NCBI GenBank assembly: GCA_033961575.1
Contig: CM066738.1
Coordinates: 71,905,478-71,969,477, forward strand
Length of the DNA: 64,000 bases
Direction: 5' to 3'
DNA from: Aselliscus stoliczkanus
Taxonomy: Eukaryota > Chordata > Mammalia > Chiroptera > Hipposideridae
The notes below the pieces were generated by a model that saw only the letters and a program-made list of their open reading frames with translations, did not search any database and was not told the DNA's origin. Shown here in pieces: positions 37,301-48,640 of this stretch. Each line of letters starts with the position of its first letter. The first letter of the stretch is position 1. A program made the translations under genes and the position numbers.

Positions 37301-38353
37301 ATTATATAGCCTACTGAATAAATATTAGTTTTACTGTTTTTTCATTTCCCTATATATTTATAACTGCTGGTAAGTTTTTAAATTATTTTTATTTTTAAAA
37401 TATAAGGAAAAATGTACCATTTTAAGCATCTTTAACTGTACAGTTCATTGGCATTAAATACAATTACATTGTTGTGCAACTGTCACCACCATCTGTTTCC
37501 AGAACTTTAATTTTCCAAACTGAAACTTTGTACCTATTAAACACTAACTTCCCATTCCCCCACCCTCCAGTCCCTGACAAGCACCGTTCTACTTTTGTCC
37601 CCCTGAATTTGACTACTCTGGGTATTTTATATACAATAAGTGGAATCATACAGTATTTGGCCTTTTGTGTCTGGCTTATTTCTCTTAGCACAATTTCAAG
37701 GTTCATCCAGGTGGTGCCTGTGTCAGAATTTCCTTCTGTTTTAAGACTGAATAATATTCCATTGTGTGTATATTCCACCTTTTGTTTAAACATGTGTTGT
37801 ATTTTGTTTATCCAAACAACCCAGGTTGTTTCCACCTTTTGATTATTTTGAGTAATGCTACTAGCATATGGGTGTATAAACATCTGTTTGAATTCCCAAT
37901 TCTTTCCTTTGGCTGTATACCCAGAAGAGGAATTGCTGGATCATATGATCATTATACGTCTAATTTTTTGAGAAAACTCCATACTGTTTTCCGTAGTGGC
38001 TGCACCATTTTACATTCCCAAGACCAGTGCACAAGGCAACCAATTTCTCCGCATCCTTGCCAACACTTGTTCTTTTCTCTCTCTTTTTTTTTTTGATAAT
38101 AGCCATATTAAGGGATGTGAGGTGGTATCTCATTGTAGCTTTCATTTATATTTCTCTAATGATTAGTGATGTTGAGCATCTTTTCATGTGCTTGTGTGTC
38201 ACTTGTGTATCTTTTTCAGAGAAATGTCTATTCAAGTCCTTTGCCCATTTTTTGAATCTATTTGTTTTTGTTGAGTTGTATGAATTCTTTATTCTGGATA
38301 TTACCCTTATCAAATAGTATAATTTGCAAATGTTTTCTCCCATTCACTGGGTT

Positions 38354-38419
38354 GCAGTTGCCTTTTCACTCTGTTGCTATTATCCTGCAATTGCCTTTTC
38401 ACTCTGTTGCTATTGTCCT
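38354..38419. repeat. 33-bp tandem duplication inside L1
   Basis: Unit starting 'gcagttgccttttcactctg' at 38354-38386 is repeated at 38387-38419 with two mismatches. It is absent from other L1 copies I know of this region and so arose after insertion. Confidence 0.9.
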
Positions 38420-39192
38420 TTGACGCAGAAAGCTTTTAATTTTGATATAGTCCAATTCATCTACCTTTTTTTTGTTACTGCCTGTGCTTTTGGTGTCACA
38501 TCCAAGAAATCATTGCCAAATCTAATGACATGAAACTGTCTTCCTGTGTTTTCTTCTAAGAGTGTTATAGTTTAGCTGTTAACGTTTATGTCCTTGATCC
38601 ATTTTTTGTGTATGGTATAGGTAAGTGTTCAACTTCATTCTTTTGCATATCGATATCCAGTTTTCCCCACCACCATTTGTTGAAAAGGCTGTCATTTTCT
38701 GATTGAATGGTCTTGGGACTCTTGTCAAAAATCATTTGACCATGTATGTGAAGATTTGTTTCTGTGTCCTCTATTCTGTTTCATTGGTCTATACGTGATT
38801 GGGCCAGTCCCACACTGTTTTGATTACTATGGCTTTGTAGTAAGTTTCAAAATCAAGAAGTGTGAGATCTCCAACTTTTTTCTTCCATTTCAACATTATT
38901 TTGCCTCTATAGAGTGCATTGAGATTCCATATGAATTTTAAGATGGACTTTTCTCCTTCAAAAAAAGTTGTTTGAATTTTTATAGAGTTTACATTGACTG
39001 TAGATAGCATTGGGTAATATTGACATCTTAACAATATTAAGTCTTCCAATTCATGAACATAGGATGCCTTTCTATTAAGTGATGTCTTGTATTTGTTTCA
39101 GCAGTGTTTTATAGTTTTCAGTATACTACAAGCTTTTGCCTCCTTGGTTACATTTATTCCTAAGTATTTTATTCTCTTTGATGCTTTGTAAA

Positions 39193-39674
39193 TGGAATTG
39201 TTTTCTTTCTTTCTTTTTTTTTTTTTTAAAGATTTTATTGGGGAACCGGGGAAGGGGAACAGACAAGTTTTTTTGTTCTTCAGTCTTTCGTTCTTCAGTC
39301 TAGTTGTGGAGGACGTTGCTTCACTGGCCCATGTTGGTATCATCATTGCGCTCCTCTCGGGTGAGGCAGATTGGTCGCCGGCCTCTGGACGGCCGCTCAC
39401 AGTGGCTCTTGGCAGCTCACACCAGCTGCCAGCTGCTCACGCTGGCTGCCGGCCGCTCACTGTAGTCCATGGCAGCCTACTGCAGCAGGGGCTGCAGCTT
39501 TGCCGTCCTGGGGACTCACAGCAACCCAGCTCCAGGTGGAGCTGTTGTTCACCATCTTAGCTGTAGAGGACAGTGTCACTGGCCCTCATATGTGGGATCC
39601 GAAACAGGGCCGCTGGTGTCCCAAGCCAGCTCTTAACCAAAGCACCACTCGGCCAGTCCTGGAATTGTTTTCTT
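39193..39674 (-). mobile_element. Bat-type SINE, long form, inserted in L1, with 15-bp target duplication
   Basis: SINE body 39208-39659 in antisense. A perfect 15-bp direct repeat 'tggaattgttttctt' lies at 39193-39207 and 39660-39674. The tail side 'aaagattttattggggaacc' and head 'cactcggccagtcc' match the copies at 4068 and 41489. The frames at 39192-39560 and 39371-39676 are SINE-derived. Confidence 0.93.
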
Positions 39675-40084
39675 AATTTCCTTTCCAGATTGTTCATTAT
39701 TAGTGTATAGATGTGCAACTTATTTTTCTATGTTGCAACTTTGCTGAATTTATTAGTTCTAACATTTCTTGCAGTATTTTTAGGATTTACTATATATAAG
39801 ATCATGTCATCTGTGCAAAGAGATAATTTTACTTCTTCCTTTCTATTTTGGACACCTACTAGTACTACAAGTTACGCTTGTCTTGTTTCTGTTCTCAGAG
39901 GAAAAGCTTTCAGTCTTTCACTATTAATTATGATGTTCACACTGGGTTTAATGTTTTGATAAAAAACTTTAAAGGTCATGGGACAGTTGTAGTTTTCCCA
40001 TTTATTATTAAGATCACTTTGTGTGGTTTTAGTTCATATGGTTCTTTTTGAGATCCTGCACTACCATGTAAAGCAGGTACTGCC

Positions 40085-40232
40085 TGCTTGCTTCATTCCC
40101 TAACATCGCACTTCCCCCCATGAGACTATGCTCCTGAGATTAAGAACATTGTATGATTTGCTCACTGTTGTATCCCCACCACCTAGCCCATGTCTGGCAT
40201 GTGCTCAGTCAGTAAATGATGCATGAATGATC
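40085..40232 (+). mobile_element. L2 LINE 3' end, sense
   Basis: 'tgctcactgttgtatcccca', 'ccacctagcccatgtctgg', 'tcagtaaatgatgcatgaat' match the L2 3' terminus with its 'tgaatgaat'-like tail. Confidence 0.7.
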
Positions 40233-41100
40233 CTTGCTTTCAAAGATGAGTTTTACTGGGGTCCCACTGTATATGTCATGCATCCTCTGTCCTTCAAATG
40301 TGTGGATCTCTTGTGATAGATTTGGCTGGGGTATTGGAAGGTAATGTTGCAGGGTCTCAGGTAAACTGACTCACTAGGAGGACTAGATAAGATGGACTAG
40401 ATAAGACTATAAATTGATTTCTCCCACTTGTTTTAAAGCTTGCATATATTAGACATCCTATGTAGTGTTCATTGGTTATTGTAAGTCTTTGGTATTATCC
40501 ATTTAACATTTAGACACTGTATATGACCCCTTTTGCAATACGAAATTCACTACAAATGTATGATGATAGTAAAGTATAGTTGGTGGCTGGGATGCCACTG
40601 TGAACTCAGAGTGTTTCAAGGAGATCATACAGGAACTGTGGCAGTTTTGCATTGATACATGGCTGTGGAAGGCAGGTATTGTGCATGAGGTTAAGAGAAA
40701 AGACATTTTATTTTCATTCTTCAGGCTGCATATTGAGACTTCCCTGCAGGTTGGGGTCAGTAAAACTACAACAACAAAAAAAATGACACTTGCTGTACTA
40801 CACATCAATGTTTTCTGAATAGTCAAATGCATGTCTAGTGATGACATTTAGTTCTTGTAATTCAACACCAAGTTCTATAGAAGGGGAATGTTTGCTTAAA
40901 ATCAAATACTCATTATTTTCATTAGTAAAATAAACATTTATTGACTGCCTACTATGTTGAAATCACCACAGTAGGTGCTAAGAGGAGGCAATGGTGAATA
41001 AGACCCATTTTCTGCCCTGAAAGAGGTATCAGTTAGGTAAGGAAGATCCACACAGCATCTAATTTAAAAGGAATCACATCATGAGAGTAGAAAAAAGAAC
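40233..41100. other. Intron sequence, no gene recognised
   Basis: The frames at 40503-40847 (minus) and 40600-40818 (plus) overlap and have no domain. 40925-41090 resembles an old interspersed repeat ('aaacatttattgactgcc'), not named. Confidence 0.45.
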
Positions 41101-41106
41101 AGGTGT

Positions 41107-41412
41107 ATGAGTCAGCGTGGGCTGCCATAACAAAATACCATGGACTTGGTGGCTTAAATAGAAATTTAATTTCAGCTCTGGAGTCTAGAAGTCCGAGATC
41201 AGGGTGCCACATGGTCAGGTTCTGGTCAGGGCTTTCTTGATGACTTGCAGACTGCCACCTTCTTTCTCTCGCTCTCTCTCTCTTCTTATCATAGAGCCAT
41301 CAGTCAGAATAGGACCAGACCATGACTTCCTTTAACCTTAGTTACCTTCTAAAAGCCCTGACTCCCAATACAGTCACATCGGAGGGTTAGTACTTCAACA
41401 TGAACCTGGGGG
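41107..41412 (-). mobile_element. MaLR MLT1A-like solo LTR, antisense
   Basis: Antisense order 'gctgccataacaaaatacc', 'ggacttggtggcttaaatag', 'agtccgagatcagggtgcc', 'aatacagtcacatcgg', 'gagtccatagcaacag' matches the reverse of MLT1A-class LTRs. There is a short CT-rich run in the middle. Confidence 0.8.
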
Positions 41413-41439
41413 ATACAATTGAGTCCATAGCAACAGGGA

Positions 41440-42040
41440 CACTAAATCTTTTGAGATTCAGAGTATGCCAGGCACTGGGATGCGTCTTCTTTTTTAAAGA
41501 TTTTTATTGGGGAATTGGGAAGAGGGGAACAGCGTTGGGGAATTTGGGAAGGAAAACAGACAAGTTGCTGTCCTTTTGTTCTTCAGTCTAGTTGTGGAGG
41601 ACATTGCTTCACTGGCCCATGGTGGTATCATCATTGTGCTCTTCCCGGGTGAGGCAGATCAGTCACCAGCCTCTGGACGGCTGCTCACCATAGCTATTGG
41701 CAGCTCATGCTGGCTGCCGGCCGCTCACGCTGGCTGTCGGCCACTCACTGTAGCTATGGCAGCCCACTGCAGCAGGGACTGCAGCCTACACTGTCGCTGG
41801 GACTCGTGCAGTCCAGTTCCTGGTGGAGCTATTGTTAGCTGTAGAGAGCAGTGTCACTGGCCCTCATATGTGGGATCCGAACCAGGGCCACTGGCATCCC
41901 AAGCCAGCTCTTAATCAATGTGCCACTCGGTCAGCCCTGGGATGCATCTTATTCATCCTCCCTATGAACCTGTGAGGTGGGTACTACCATTTCCCCCTAT
42001 TTTATAGATGAGGAAACTGAGACTCAGAATAGCTAAATTG
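41440..42040 (-). mobile_element. MIR SINE split by a younger bat-type SINE
   Basis: Antisense MIR pieces lie at 41440-41488 ('gagtatgccaggcactggg') and 41951-42040 ('cctgtgaggtgggtactacc', 'gatgaggaaactgagac'). Between them is a long-form SINE described separately. Confidence 0.8.
41475..41950 (-). mobile_element. Bat-type SINE, long form, inserted in MIR, with 14-bp target duplication
   Basis: SINE body 41489-41936. Direct repeats 'ctgggatgcgtctt' (41475-41488) and 'ctgggatgcatctt' (41937-41950) differ at one base. Frames at 41400-41591 and 41507-41914 read through the SINE. The host MIR sequence resumes immediately after the duplication. Confidence 0.9.
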
Positions 42041-42054
42041 TTTTTCTTTGTTTG

Positions 42055-43534
42055 CCATTGGAATTATCCAAACTTTATTATTTTGTTATAATATTTTTAT
42101 TAAAAATGTAGCTAACATACAATATTATGTTAGCTTCAGGGGTATACCATAGTTATTCAACATTTATATTCCTAAAGAAGTGATCACCATAATAAGCCCA
42201 GCAACGATCTTACATCATACTATGATATCACAATATTATTGACTGTATTCCCTATGCTGTACGTTACACCCCATGACTTATTTGTTTAATACCTGGAAAT
42301 GTAGACTTCTTATTCCCCTTTAACTATCCCCCTTTTAAAATTTTTCAATTATAGTTGACAGTCAATATTATTTTATATTAATTTCAGGTATACAGCATAG
42401 TGGTTAGAAAAAATTTAAGAAGTGATACCCTTATTAGTCTAGTACCCATCTGGCGCCATACATAGTTATTATATCACTGAGTATATTCCCTATGCTTTGC
42501 TTTTACATCTCCATTACTATTTTGTAACTATCAGTTTGTGCTCGTTAATCCCTTCACCTCTTGCACCCTGACCCCCAATCCCATCCTATCTGTCATCCCA
42601 ACAAATCTGGTACCCATCTGACAGCATACATAGTTATTACAATATTATTGACTATATAAAAAAATTTAAAAACAACAGAAAATAAATAAATAAAATAAAA
42701 TAAAATCCATTTTGTCTGGTATAATATTGCTACCCCAGATTATTTTTTCTTTTTGTTTGTGTTTTCATGAAATAACTTTTTCTATCCATTTACTTTCAGC
42801 CTGTGTGGTTCTTTCAATCTGAAATGAGTCTCCTATAGGAAGCATATGTAAGGGTGTTGTTTTCTTATCCATTCAGCCCTCATATGTCTTTTGATTGGAG
42901 CTTTAAATCCATTACCTTGAAAGTAATTGTTGATAGATATGCAGCTATTGCCATTTTATTATTCAAAATTTTGATTCCCCCCCCCCCCCATCTTAAAGAA
43001 GTCCCTCTAACACTCCTTGTAATTCTGGTTTGGTGGTGATGAACTCCTTCAGCTTTTGCTTGTCTGGGAAGCTCTTTATCTCTCCTTCATTTCTAAATGA
43101 TAGCTTTGCAGGGTAGAGTACCTGTGGTTGTAGTTCCCTGCTTTTCATAACATTGAATATTTCATGCCAATCCCTACTGGCCAGAAAAGTTTCCCTTGGG
43201 AAGTCAGCTTACAGCCTTATGGGAGCACCCTTATAAGTTACTAGTTACCTTTCTCTTGCTGCTTTTAGCATTCTCTCTTTGTCTTTAACCTTTGCCATTT
43301 TAATTATGATGTGTCTTGGTGTGAGCCTGTTTGGGCTCATCTTGTTTGGGAATCTCTGCACTTTCTGGATTTGTATGTCTATTTCCTTCGCCAGGTTAAG
43401 AACGTTTTCAGTCATTATTTCTTCAAATAGGTTCTCAGTCCCTTGCTTTCTCTCTCCTTCTTGTACCCCTATGATGTGAATGTTGTTATGCTTGATGTTG
43501 TCCCAGAGGACTCAACTATCCTCACTTTTTTGGA

Positions 43535-43567
<33 letters not shown>

Positions 43568-45475
43568 CGATTTGGGTGTATTTTGCTACCTTGTCTTTTA
43601 AACCTCTGATTTGATTTTCTGCTTCGTCTAGTCTGCTGGTGGTTTCTTCTAGCGCATTCTTCATTTCAGTTATTATGTTCTTCACTTCTGACTGGTTCTT
43701 TTTTTATGGTTTGTATGTCCTTTTTTATGTTTGCTATCTCTTTGTTGAATTTCTCATTAAGTTCTTTGAGCATAATTGCATAATGATAACCATTGTGTTG
43801 AACTCTGTCTCTAGTAGGTGGCAAGCCTCCATTTCATTTAGTTCTATTTCTGTAGTTTTCTCCTGTTCTTTCATTTGGAATGTTCTTTCATTTCTGTGTT
43901 TCCTTGTTTTGGCTGCCTTTATGTGTTTGTTTCTATGTAGTAGGTAGATATGCTGTGTCCCCCAGTCTTGGTCTGGTGGCCTTACGTAGTAGGTGCCCTG
44001 TGCGGCCCTGGCTTAGTCTCCCTGGTTACCTGTTCCAGGTGCTCAAGGAGTGTCCCTTGTGTGGGCTGTGTGTGCCCGCCTGTTATAGGTGAGCCTTAAT
44101 TGCTACTGGCACATCATTGGGTAGGATTGACCCTCAGGCTGATGGCTGCTCTGTGGGGGGCTTACCCCACTGAGTGGGATTCACCCCAGTGGACTCTGAT
44201 GCCTGTTGAGACCACCCTTTGTGTGTGCAGCTTGTGGGATTTGGCAGTGCTCTGCTGTGGTCCGAAGCCAAGTTCTAAGTATGTTAGGAGGGGCTCCCAT
44301 GCAGGCCCAGGTCACCCACTGCCTGTGACCAGCCAGGGACTACCTGGTAGGAGCCACAAAGCAATTTGTGGTTGTTTGCTGCCTGTGTTAAACCTGAAGA
44401 CATATGGGAGAGGCCACACTGCAAGCTGAGGAACACTGTCACCAATACCGTGACTGGGGTAGCTCCACAAAAAGCCAGAACAACCTGAGGCCTGGTGCCA
44501 CCTGCCAGCTCCCTTGAGGTTCAGCCACTGATAAAGCCTTGTGCAGTATGCAAGTTGGATGAGGCAGGATCTTGGACTCATTAGAATGGGAAGTGCTATG
44601 TTTATCAGATTAATGTAGATCTGGGTTGGTGGCCAGTGCTGAACCTATTCAGCAAAGGTCTCACTCAGAGCACAGCGAGGCCAGTCACTGCCTGCATGTG
44701 GCCTGCGAACTCCAGTAGTTTTTCCAAGAAAGAGTTCAATGCGAGTGGGGCTGGCTACTTGCCAAGAAAGTACCTCCTGTGTTGGGGGAGTTGGGTAGAG
44801 CAGAATCCCGTTGGAGCTCACCAGACCATTTCAGATTTGGCCATGTTAGGGAGAGCTCAACACAGGAAAAATGGTGCCTGCCTGCCGGCTGCATGGGAGA
44901 AAGACCCCCACACGGGGGTCTTTCTGTTCGCCAGCCCTCACCCTGAAGACACACACCTCAATCTGCCCCCCACCTCCCTCCCATATGTCTCTGACGACCC
45001 ACCCACCCACCCCGCCCCCAGCCTCCCTAGTCACCATCCCACCACCGGAGTGGAGGGTGAGTGCCTGTGAGTGAGGGAAGCTGTGTACAGGCCCAAGAAA
45101 ATGTCTGGGCTCCCACAGCCCTCTGTCTCACCCAGATGGTTGGAATCCCCCCAATTTTTCACAGCCGGATGTTGTGGGGGCTCCTCTTCTTGGCACCACT
45201 ACTCCAGGCTGAGGAGCCTGGTGTGGGGCTGCTCCTTGCTCCTCTGGGGGGAATCTCTGTGGCCGAGATGTCCCTCCTGATTCTCAACCACCTCATGGGG
45301 TTTGGGGCCCATTTCACATATCCACCTCTCCTACCATCTCTACTTCCTTATATCCTCAGTTATAAAACTTCTGTTCAGCTAAACTTCAGGTGGTTCTCCA
45401 GGTTGATTGTTCTATAACCTAGTTGTAATTTTAATTTGTTCACGGAAGGCAGCAGGCACAGTGTTTACTCCACCA
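42055..45475 (-). mobile_element. HAL1-like L1 copy A: 3' UTR units, ORF2 start, ORF1 relic, 5' UTR
   Basis: Read on the minus strand from 45475 downward, the 5' end starts near 'aagatggtggagtaaacac', followed by a GC-richer 5' UTR (about 43900-45475). Next comes an ORF1 relic spanning 42993-43874, with N-terminus MKEQEKTTEIELNEMEA, the middle motif TPRHIIIKMAKVKDKERMLK, and the C-terminus YPAKLSFRNEGEIKSF then LKEFITTKPELQ. Then only about 280 bp of the ORF2 start (42705-42985) follow, and then directly several L1 3' UTR units (42098-42660). Nearly all of ORF2 is missing. Internal stops and a 27-bp T run at 43535-43561 show that ORF1 is dead. All frames of 60-144 codons here are repeat-derived. 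Confidence 0.82.
43535..43561. repeat. Poly(T) run of 27 bp
   Basis: An uninterrupted T run inside the antisense ORF1 region of the L1 copy, where related copies have a shorter T/C-rich stretch (compare 53935-53945). Confidence 0.95.
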
Positions 45476-45794
45476 TCTTGGATCACCTTAAATTGTTTTT
45501 CAAGCCCACTTGGCAGAGTCAGGACTTGAATTCACGGTCCTGGAATTAGGGGAGTATTAAAGGAGGTGAGTTAAGGATGAATAGGGAAGTAATCTGGGGT
45601 GGTCATGGTGGAGGAGCAGCCTCTGACTGGCAGGTGTTGTATTCAGGAGTAGGCTGGTTGCATATAGAGAGAAGTACCAAAAGCAATGATGGAGGTTGAA
45701 GCTGGTGGGTCTGTGTTCTAAGGAGAACCATGGATTTCCAGCCTTGCCCCTTGGGTAGTGGCGAGTCATTGGCAGTTTTTGAGCAGAGGAGTGA
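45476..45794. other. Intron sequence, possibly ancient repeat, host of a SINE
   Basis: 'gcagaggagtgatacaattt' and 'tttagaaagttaattctag' on either side of the SINE resemble a widespread old mammalian repeat that I cannot name. The frame at 45557-45799 is not supported. Confidence 0.4.
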
Positions 45795-45807
45795 TACAAT
45801 TTTTGTT

Positions 45808-45858
<51 letters not shown>

Positions 45859-46009
45859 TTTTAGCTGAGCCATCCTGCCACCTGTTGGCAGCTCAACGGC
45901 AACTCAACTCGGGCTGGCATCGAACCGCAGTTGTTCAGAGCTCAGCTCGCACTTTGAGCGAGCTCTTAACCAACTAAGCCACTCGGCCGGCCCTACAATT
46001 TTTGTTTTA
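45795..46009 (-). mobile_element. Bat-type SINE, medium form, with (TTTA)n tail and 16-bp target duplication
   Basis: A perfect 16-bp direct repeat 'tacaatttttgtttta' lies at 45795-45810 and 45994-46009. Between them, in antisense, are a 50-bp (TTTA)n run at about 45811-45860 (the A-rich tail) and the body 'agctgagccatcctgccacc' to 'cactcggccggccc'. The microsatellite therefore grew from the SINE's own tail. Confidence 0.95.
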
Positions 46010-46966
46010 GAAAGTTAATTCTAGAGGGAATGCACACAGTAAATCTCAAAATCAGAGAACTAGTTAGGTAGCAGTTACAGCCCACATGGGGCTGCCAGGG
46101 CAGAGGTGATACATGTGAAAGGTTTTTAGGAAATAGAATCAACAGGATTGTGGGTTTTTATTTGCTCTTTGGTTGTTGGGGGTAGGAATTGAGGATGTTC
46201 TGGGCCACTAGCTATATGGTGCTTCCATTGAGGGAAAGAGAAATACAGAAAGAGGAACACATTAGAAGGATTAAGTAACATAACAATTTCTTTACTGATG
46301 TGTCATCAATTGAGAAATGTTACACCAAGTGTTTTACCTCTCTTGGGAAAGAAGTATAGGTGGTGTATTAAATAATGAAAAAGGACTGGAAGTACCTAGT
46401 TGAGTATATTGGAGGTCTCTTGTTCAACATGACCCGACCACTAGTGATTATTTAGTTTGGGATTATGAAAATGAAAGATCAAAAGATCACCTAGTGGGCA
46501 TTTTGTTTTGACTTTTGATGTAGGACCAAAGTCCTTTCCTTTATGAGTTTGCTGATGGATTTTCAAATAGACATTTTTGCCTATACCACACCTATCATTT
46601 AGTCCTGTGATTTTCAATATCCAGGTCTTTAAAGTGGATCTAGAGATTGAAGTCATTTGTGAAGCAATCTGGTTGGAAGCTCCTTGGTTTTATAAGTATG
46701 TTACAGTTACCTCGCTCTCATTATTACTAAAGGAACTTTTAAAGTCATATGCCTTTATAAATCTTTTTGAAGGACTTAATTATTTTTTATCTATATTATA
46801 CTATCTTCATGCTCTTATTTCATCTATTTTACATAATAAACAATGAATTATATAATTGAAATAATAAAGTCAACAGGCACAAACATGTATGGGAACAGTC
46901 ATCAGGGACTCTCAATAAGCACAGAAAAGCCCAGTAGTTTGAGTGTCAATAGGCGAAAGGCATCGA
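46010..46966. other. Intron sequence, no gene recognised
   Basis: AT-rich; frames at 46441-46656 (minus) and 46577-46846 (plus) overlap and show no domain. Confidence 0.5.
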
Positions 46967-47046
46967 TTGGGTTGCCGGAAAAGTTATGACTCATTTTTGC
47001 AACGAAAAACATAGAAAAATGTCATGACTTTTCCGACAACTCAGTA
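46967..47046. mobile_element. 80-bp hairpin MITE (mariner-type, MADE1-like organisation)
   Basis: The left arm 'gggttgccggaaaagttatg' and the right arm 'catgacttttccgacaactc' are inverted repeats of about 25 bp with few mismatches, separated by a short A/T-rich centre. Almost the whole element folds on itself. The family was not recognised; the layout resembles human MADE1 but the sequence differs. Confidence 0.75.
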
Positions 47047-48049
47047 TTTCTCTTTTATTGGTTAATCTGGAAATGTAGGTGATTGAATATTGGTTGAGTT
47101 TCTACTGAGTGTATATTGTGTGTGTGTGTGTGTGTGTATAGAAAACCAATGTAGACGTCTGTTTGAAGTGGTAGCACCATGTCTTTCTGGGCTGCATTCT
47201 AAATTTCTGATTATGGTTGGAGGAATTACAAAGAGGAAATGTATATTGTAGGAAGTGTTACGCAATGACAGTTTAAAGTAAAACTGTTGTTAATGGAATT
47301 TCTCATTATATACAATAACGAAATGAAATGGATTGAGCTCAAGGGAAAAGGGGGATCCAAAGGATTGCTGAATTTACTAGAGAGAGTTAAGTAGAAGAGT
47401 TTCCTATTGAGAGTCAGATTTATGTTATTTCATCATTTATGACTTCTTAGATTTCTAATGCCATCAGTTAAAATGATCATTGCTTCAAAATGAACCTGCC
47501 TACTTTCTAGGAATGCTAAAAGCACAGCTAATTGTGGCTTCTAAAATGGCCTGCACATGTAGTCCATTATAGCAGAAATTCTGTTATTTTCCATGGATGA
47601 CAGGATTAGCATTGATTAGCTAGCACAGGAAGAGAATGCAGCTGGCCTTTGAGAACACTTGGCTCTACCTTGCAGAGAGCCTATGTCTGATGGAGCACTG
47701 GCGGATTGCTGGTCCGTGAGGAAAGCACCCAGCCAGTGGCTCAGTGGTGTGTTAACAGTGCAGAAGGCAGGAGTGCTATCTGCCAGCTCAAAAGAGACCA
47801 AGCAAATGTAAGACTCAACAAGTTCTCTGATGTGTGGTCCAGCAGGAGCATTGGCTTTGTCATTACGTCAGGAATAGCTAGTAATCATGAAATATCCTAG
47901 TGATTTCTTCCCTCTCATCTGCTTTGCTTTAGTTCGTTTAACAATAGAGAGAATTGAAGCTTTTAATACTTTTAATGGCAATATGATATCACTTTTTCTT
48001 TAAAGTTCTTAAATATTTTAATCATACAAAAACACACAGCATATTATAA
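47047..48049. other. Intron sequence, no gene recognised
   Basis: Contains a (GT)n run at 47117-47138. The short frames at 47062-47265, 47616-47801 and 47706-47900 are unsupported. Confidence 0.5.
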
Positions 48050-48640
48050 AAATATAGAAGCCCTTCATATTCAGAATTAATAAATGTTAACATTTGCCTC
48101 AGGATTTTTTTAGAGAAATAAGACCTTACAGACAGTTAAAAGACCCCCTTTGTATTCCAGTGCGATTGCAGGTTCCCTCTTTCCCTCCTGGGACCCAGCC
48201 ACTATCCTCAAGTTGCACGTCCATATTTACACTTTTATTGCACATTTCCATAAACAACATATAGGTTTGTTTTTTAAAATGTCTATATAGAGAGTACCCT
48301 TTGCAGTTTGCAATTTTCACCCATTTTTTTATTTTTAAAGCCTACCCCATATTGATATATGTAAATCAAGTGTAATAATTTTAACTGTTCAGCATATTGT
48401 TGCATCATGAATAAATGATGAATAACTATTTAGGTGAGTTCCATTTCTTTAGGGTTCCTAACAGTGTTTTTGCAAACATCTTTATACATATCTTATACAC
48501 CTGTGCAAAATGTTACCTTGGTATATGTCTAGATGTGGAATTGTTTGGTTGAAGGATCAGTGTTATTAATATATATATTGCCAAGTCTCCCTCCCAAGGG
48601 CTTTACAGGGCTTATAGATTTCTCTGTAACTGCGTCTCCT
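48050..48640 (-). mobile_element. Probable old L1 fragment, antisense
   Basis: 'gcacgtccatatttacac', 'tttgcaaacatctttatac', 'atgtctagatgtggaattg' resemble the antisense 3' regions of ancient L1 subfamilies, strongly diverged. Confidence 0.4.

Larger units (their letters stand above)
37385..39960 (-). mobile_element. Antisense L1 LINE, about 2.1 kb of ORF2 3' half and 3' UTR, carrying a SINE
   Basis: The minus strand encodes recognisable L1 ORF2 C-terminal motifs: 'SILKFIWNLNALYRGKIMLK' and 'GDLTLLDFETYYKAIVIKTV' at 38820-38960, and [20 protein letters not shown] with [13 protein letters not shown] at 38146-38270. The 3' UTR lies at 37385-37700, the lower-coordinate end. The copy is interrupted by a SINE at 39208-39659 and continues to about 39960. 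Stops throughout show it is dead. It contains a 33-bp tandem duplication at 38354-38419. Confidence 0.88.

Noticed and set aside
37464..38096. Overlapping 139-, 122- and 110-codon frames
   Set aside because: All lie in the antisense L1 3' UTR and ORF2 end; the plus-strand frames are reverse readings of L1.
43639..43947. 102-codon hydrophobic frame that looks like a membrane protein
   Set aside because: It is the antisense of the L1 ORF1 N-terminal coiled-coil region; reverse reading of Lys/Glu-rich codons gives Phe/Leu/Ser-rich sequence.
44636..45417. Frames of 118 and 144 codons, plus antisense frames, in a GC-richer patch
   Set aside because: They lie in the antisense 5' UTR of the L1 copy at 42055-45475; the GC content comes from the L1 5' UTR, not from a host exon or CpG island.
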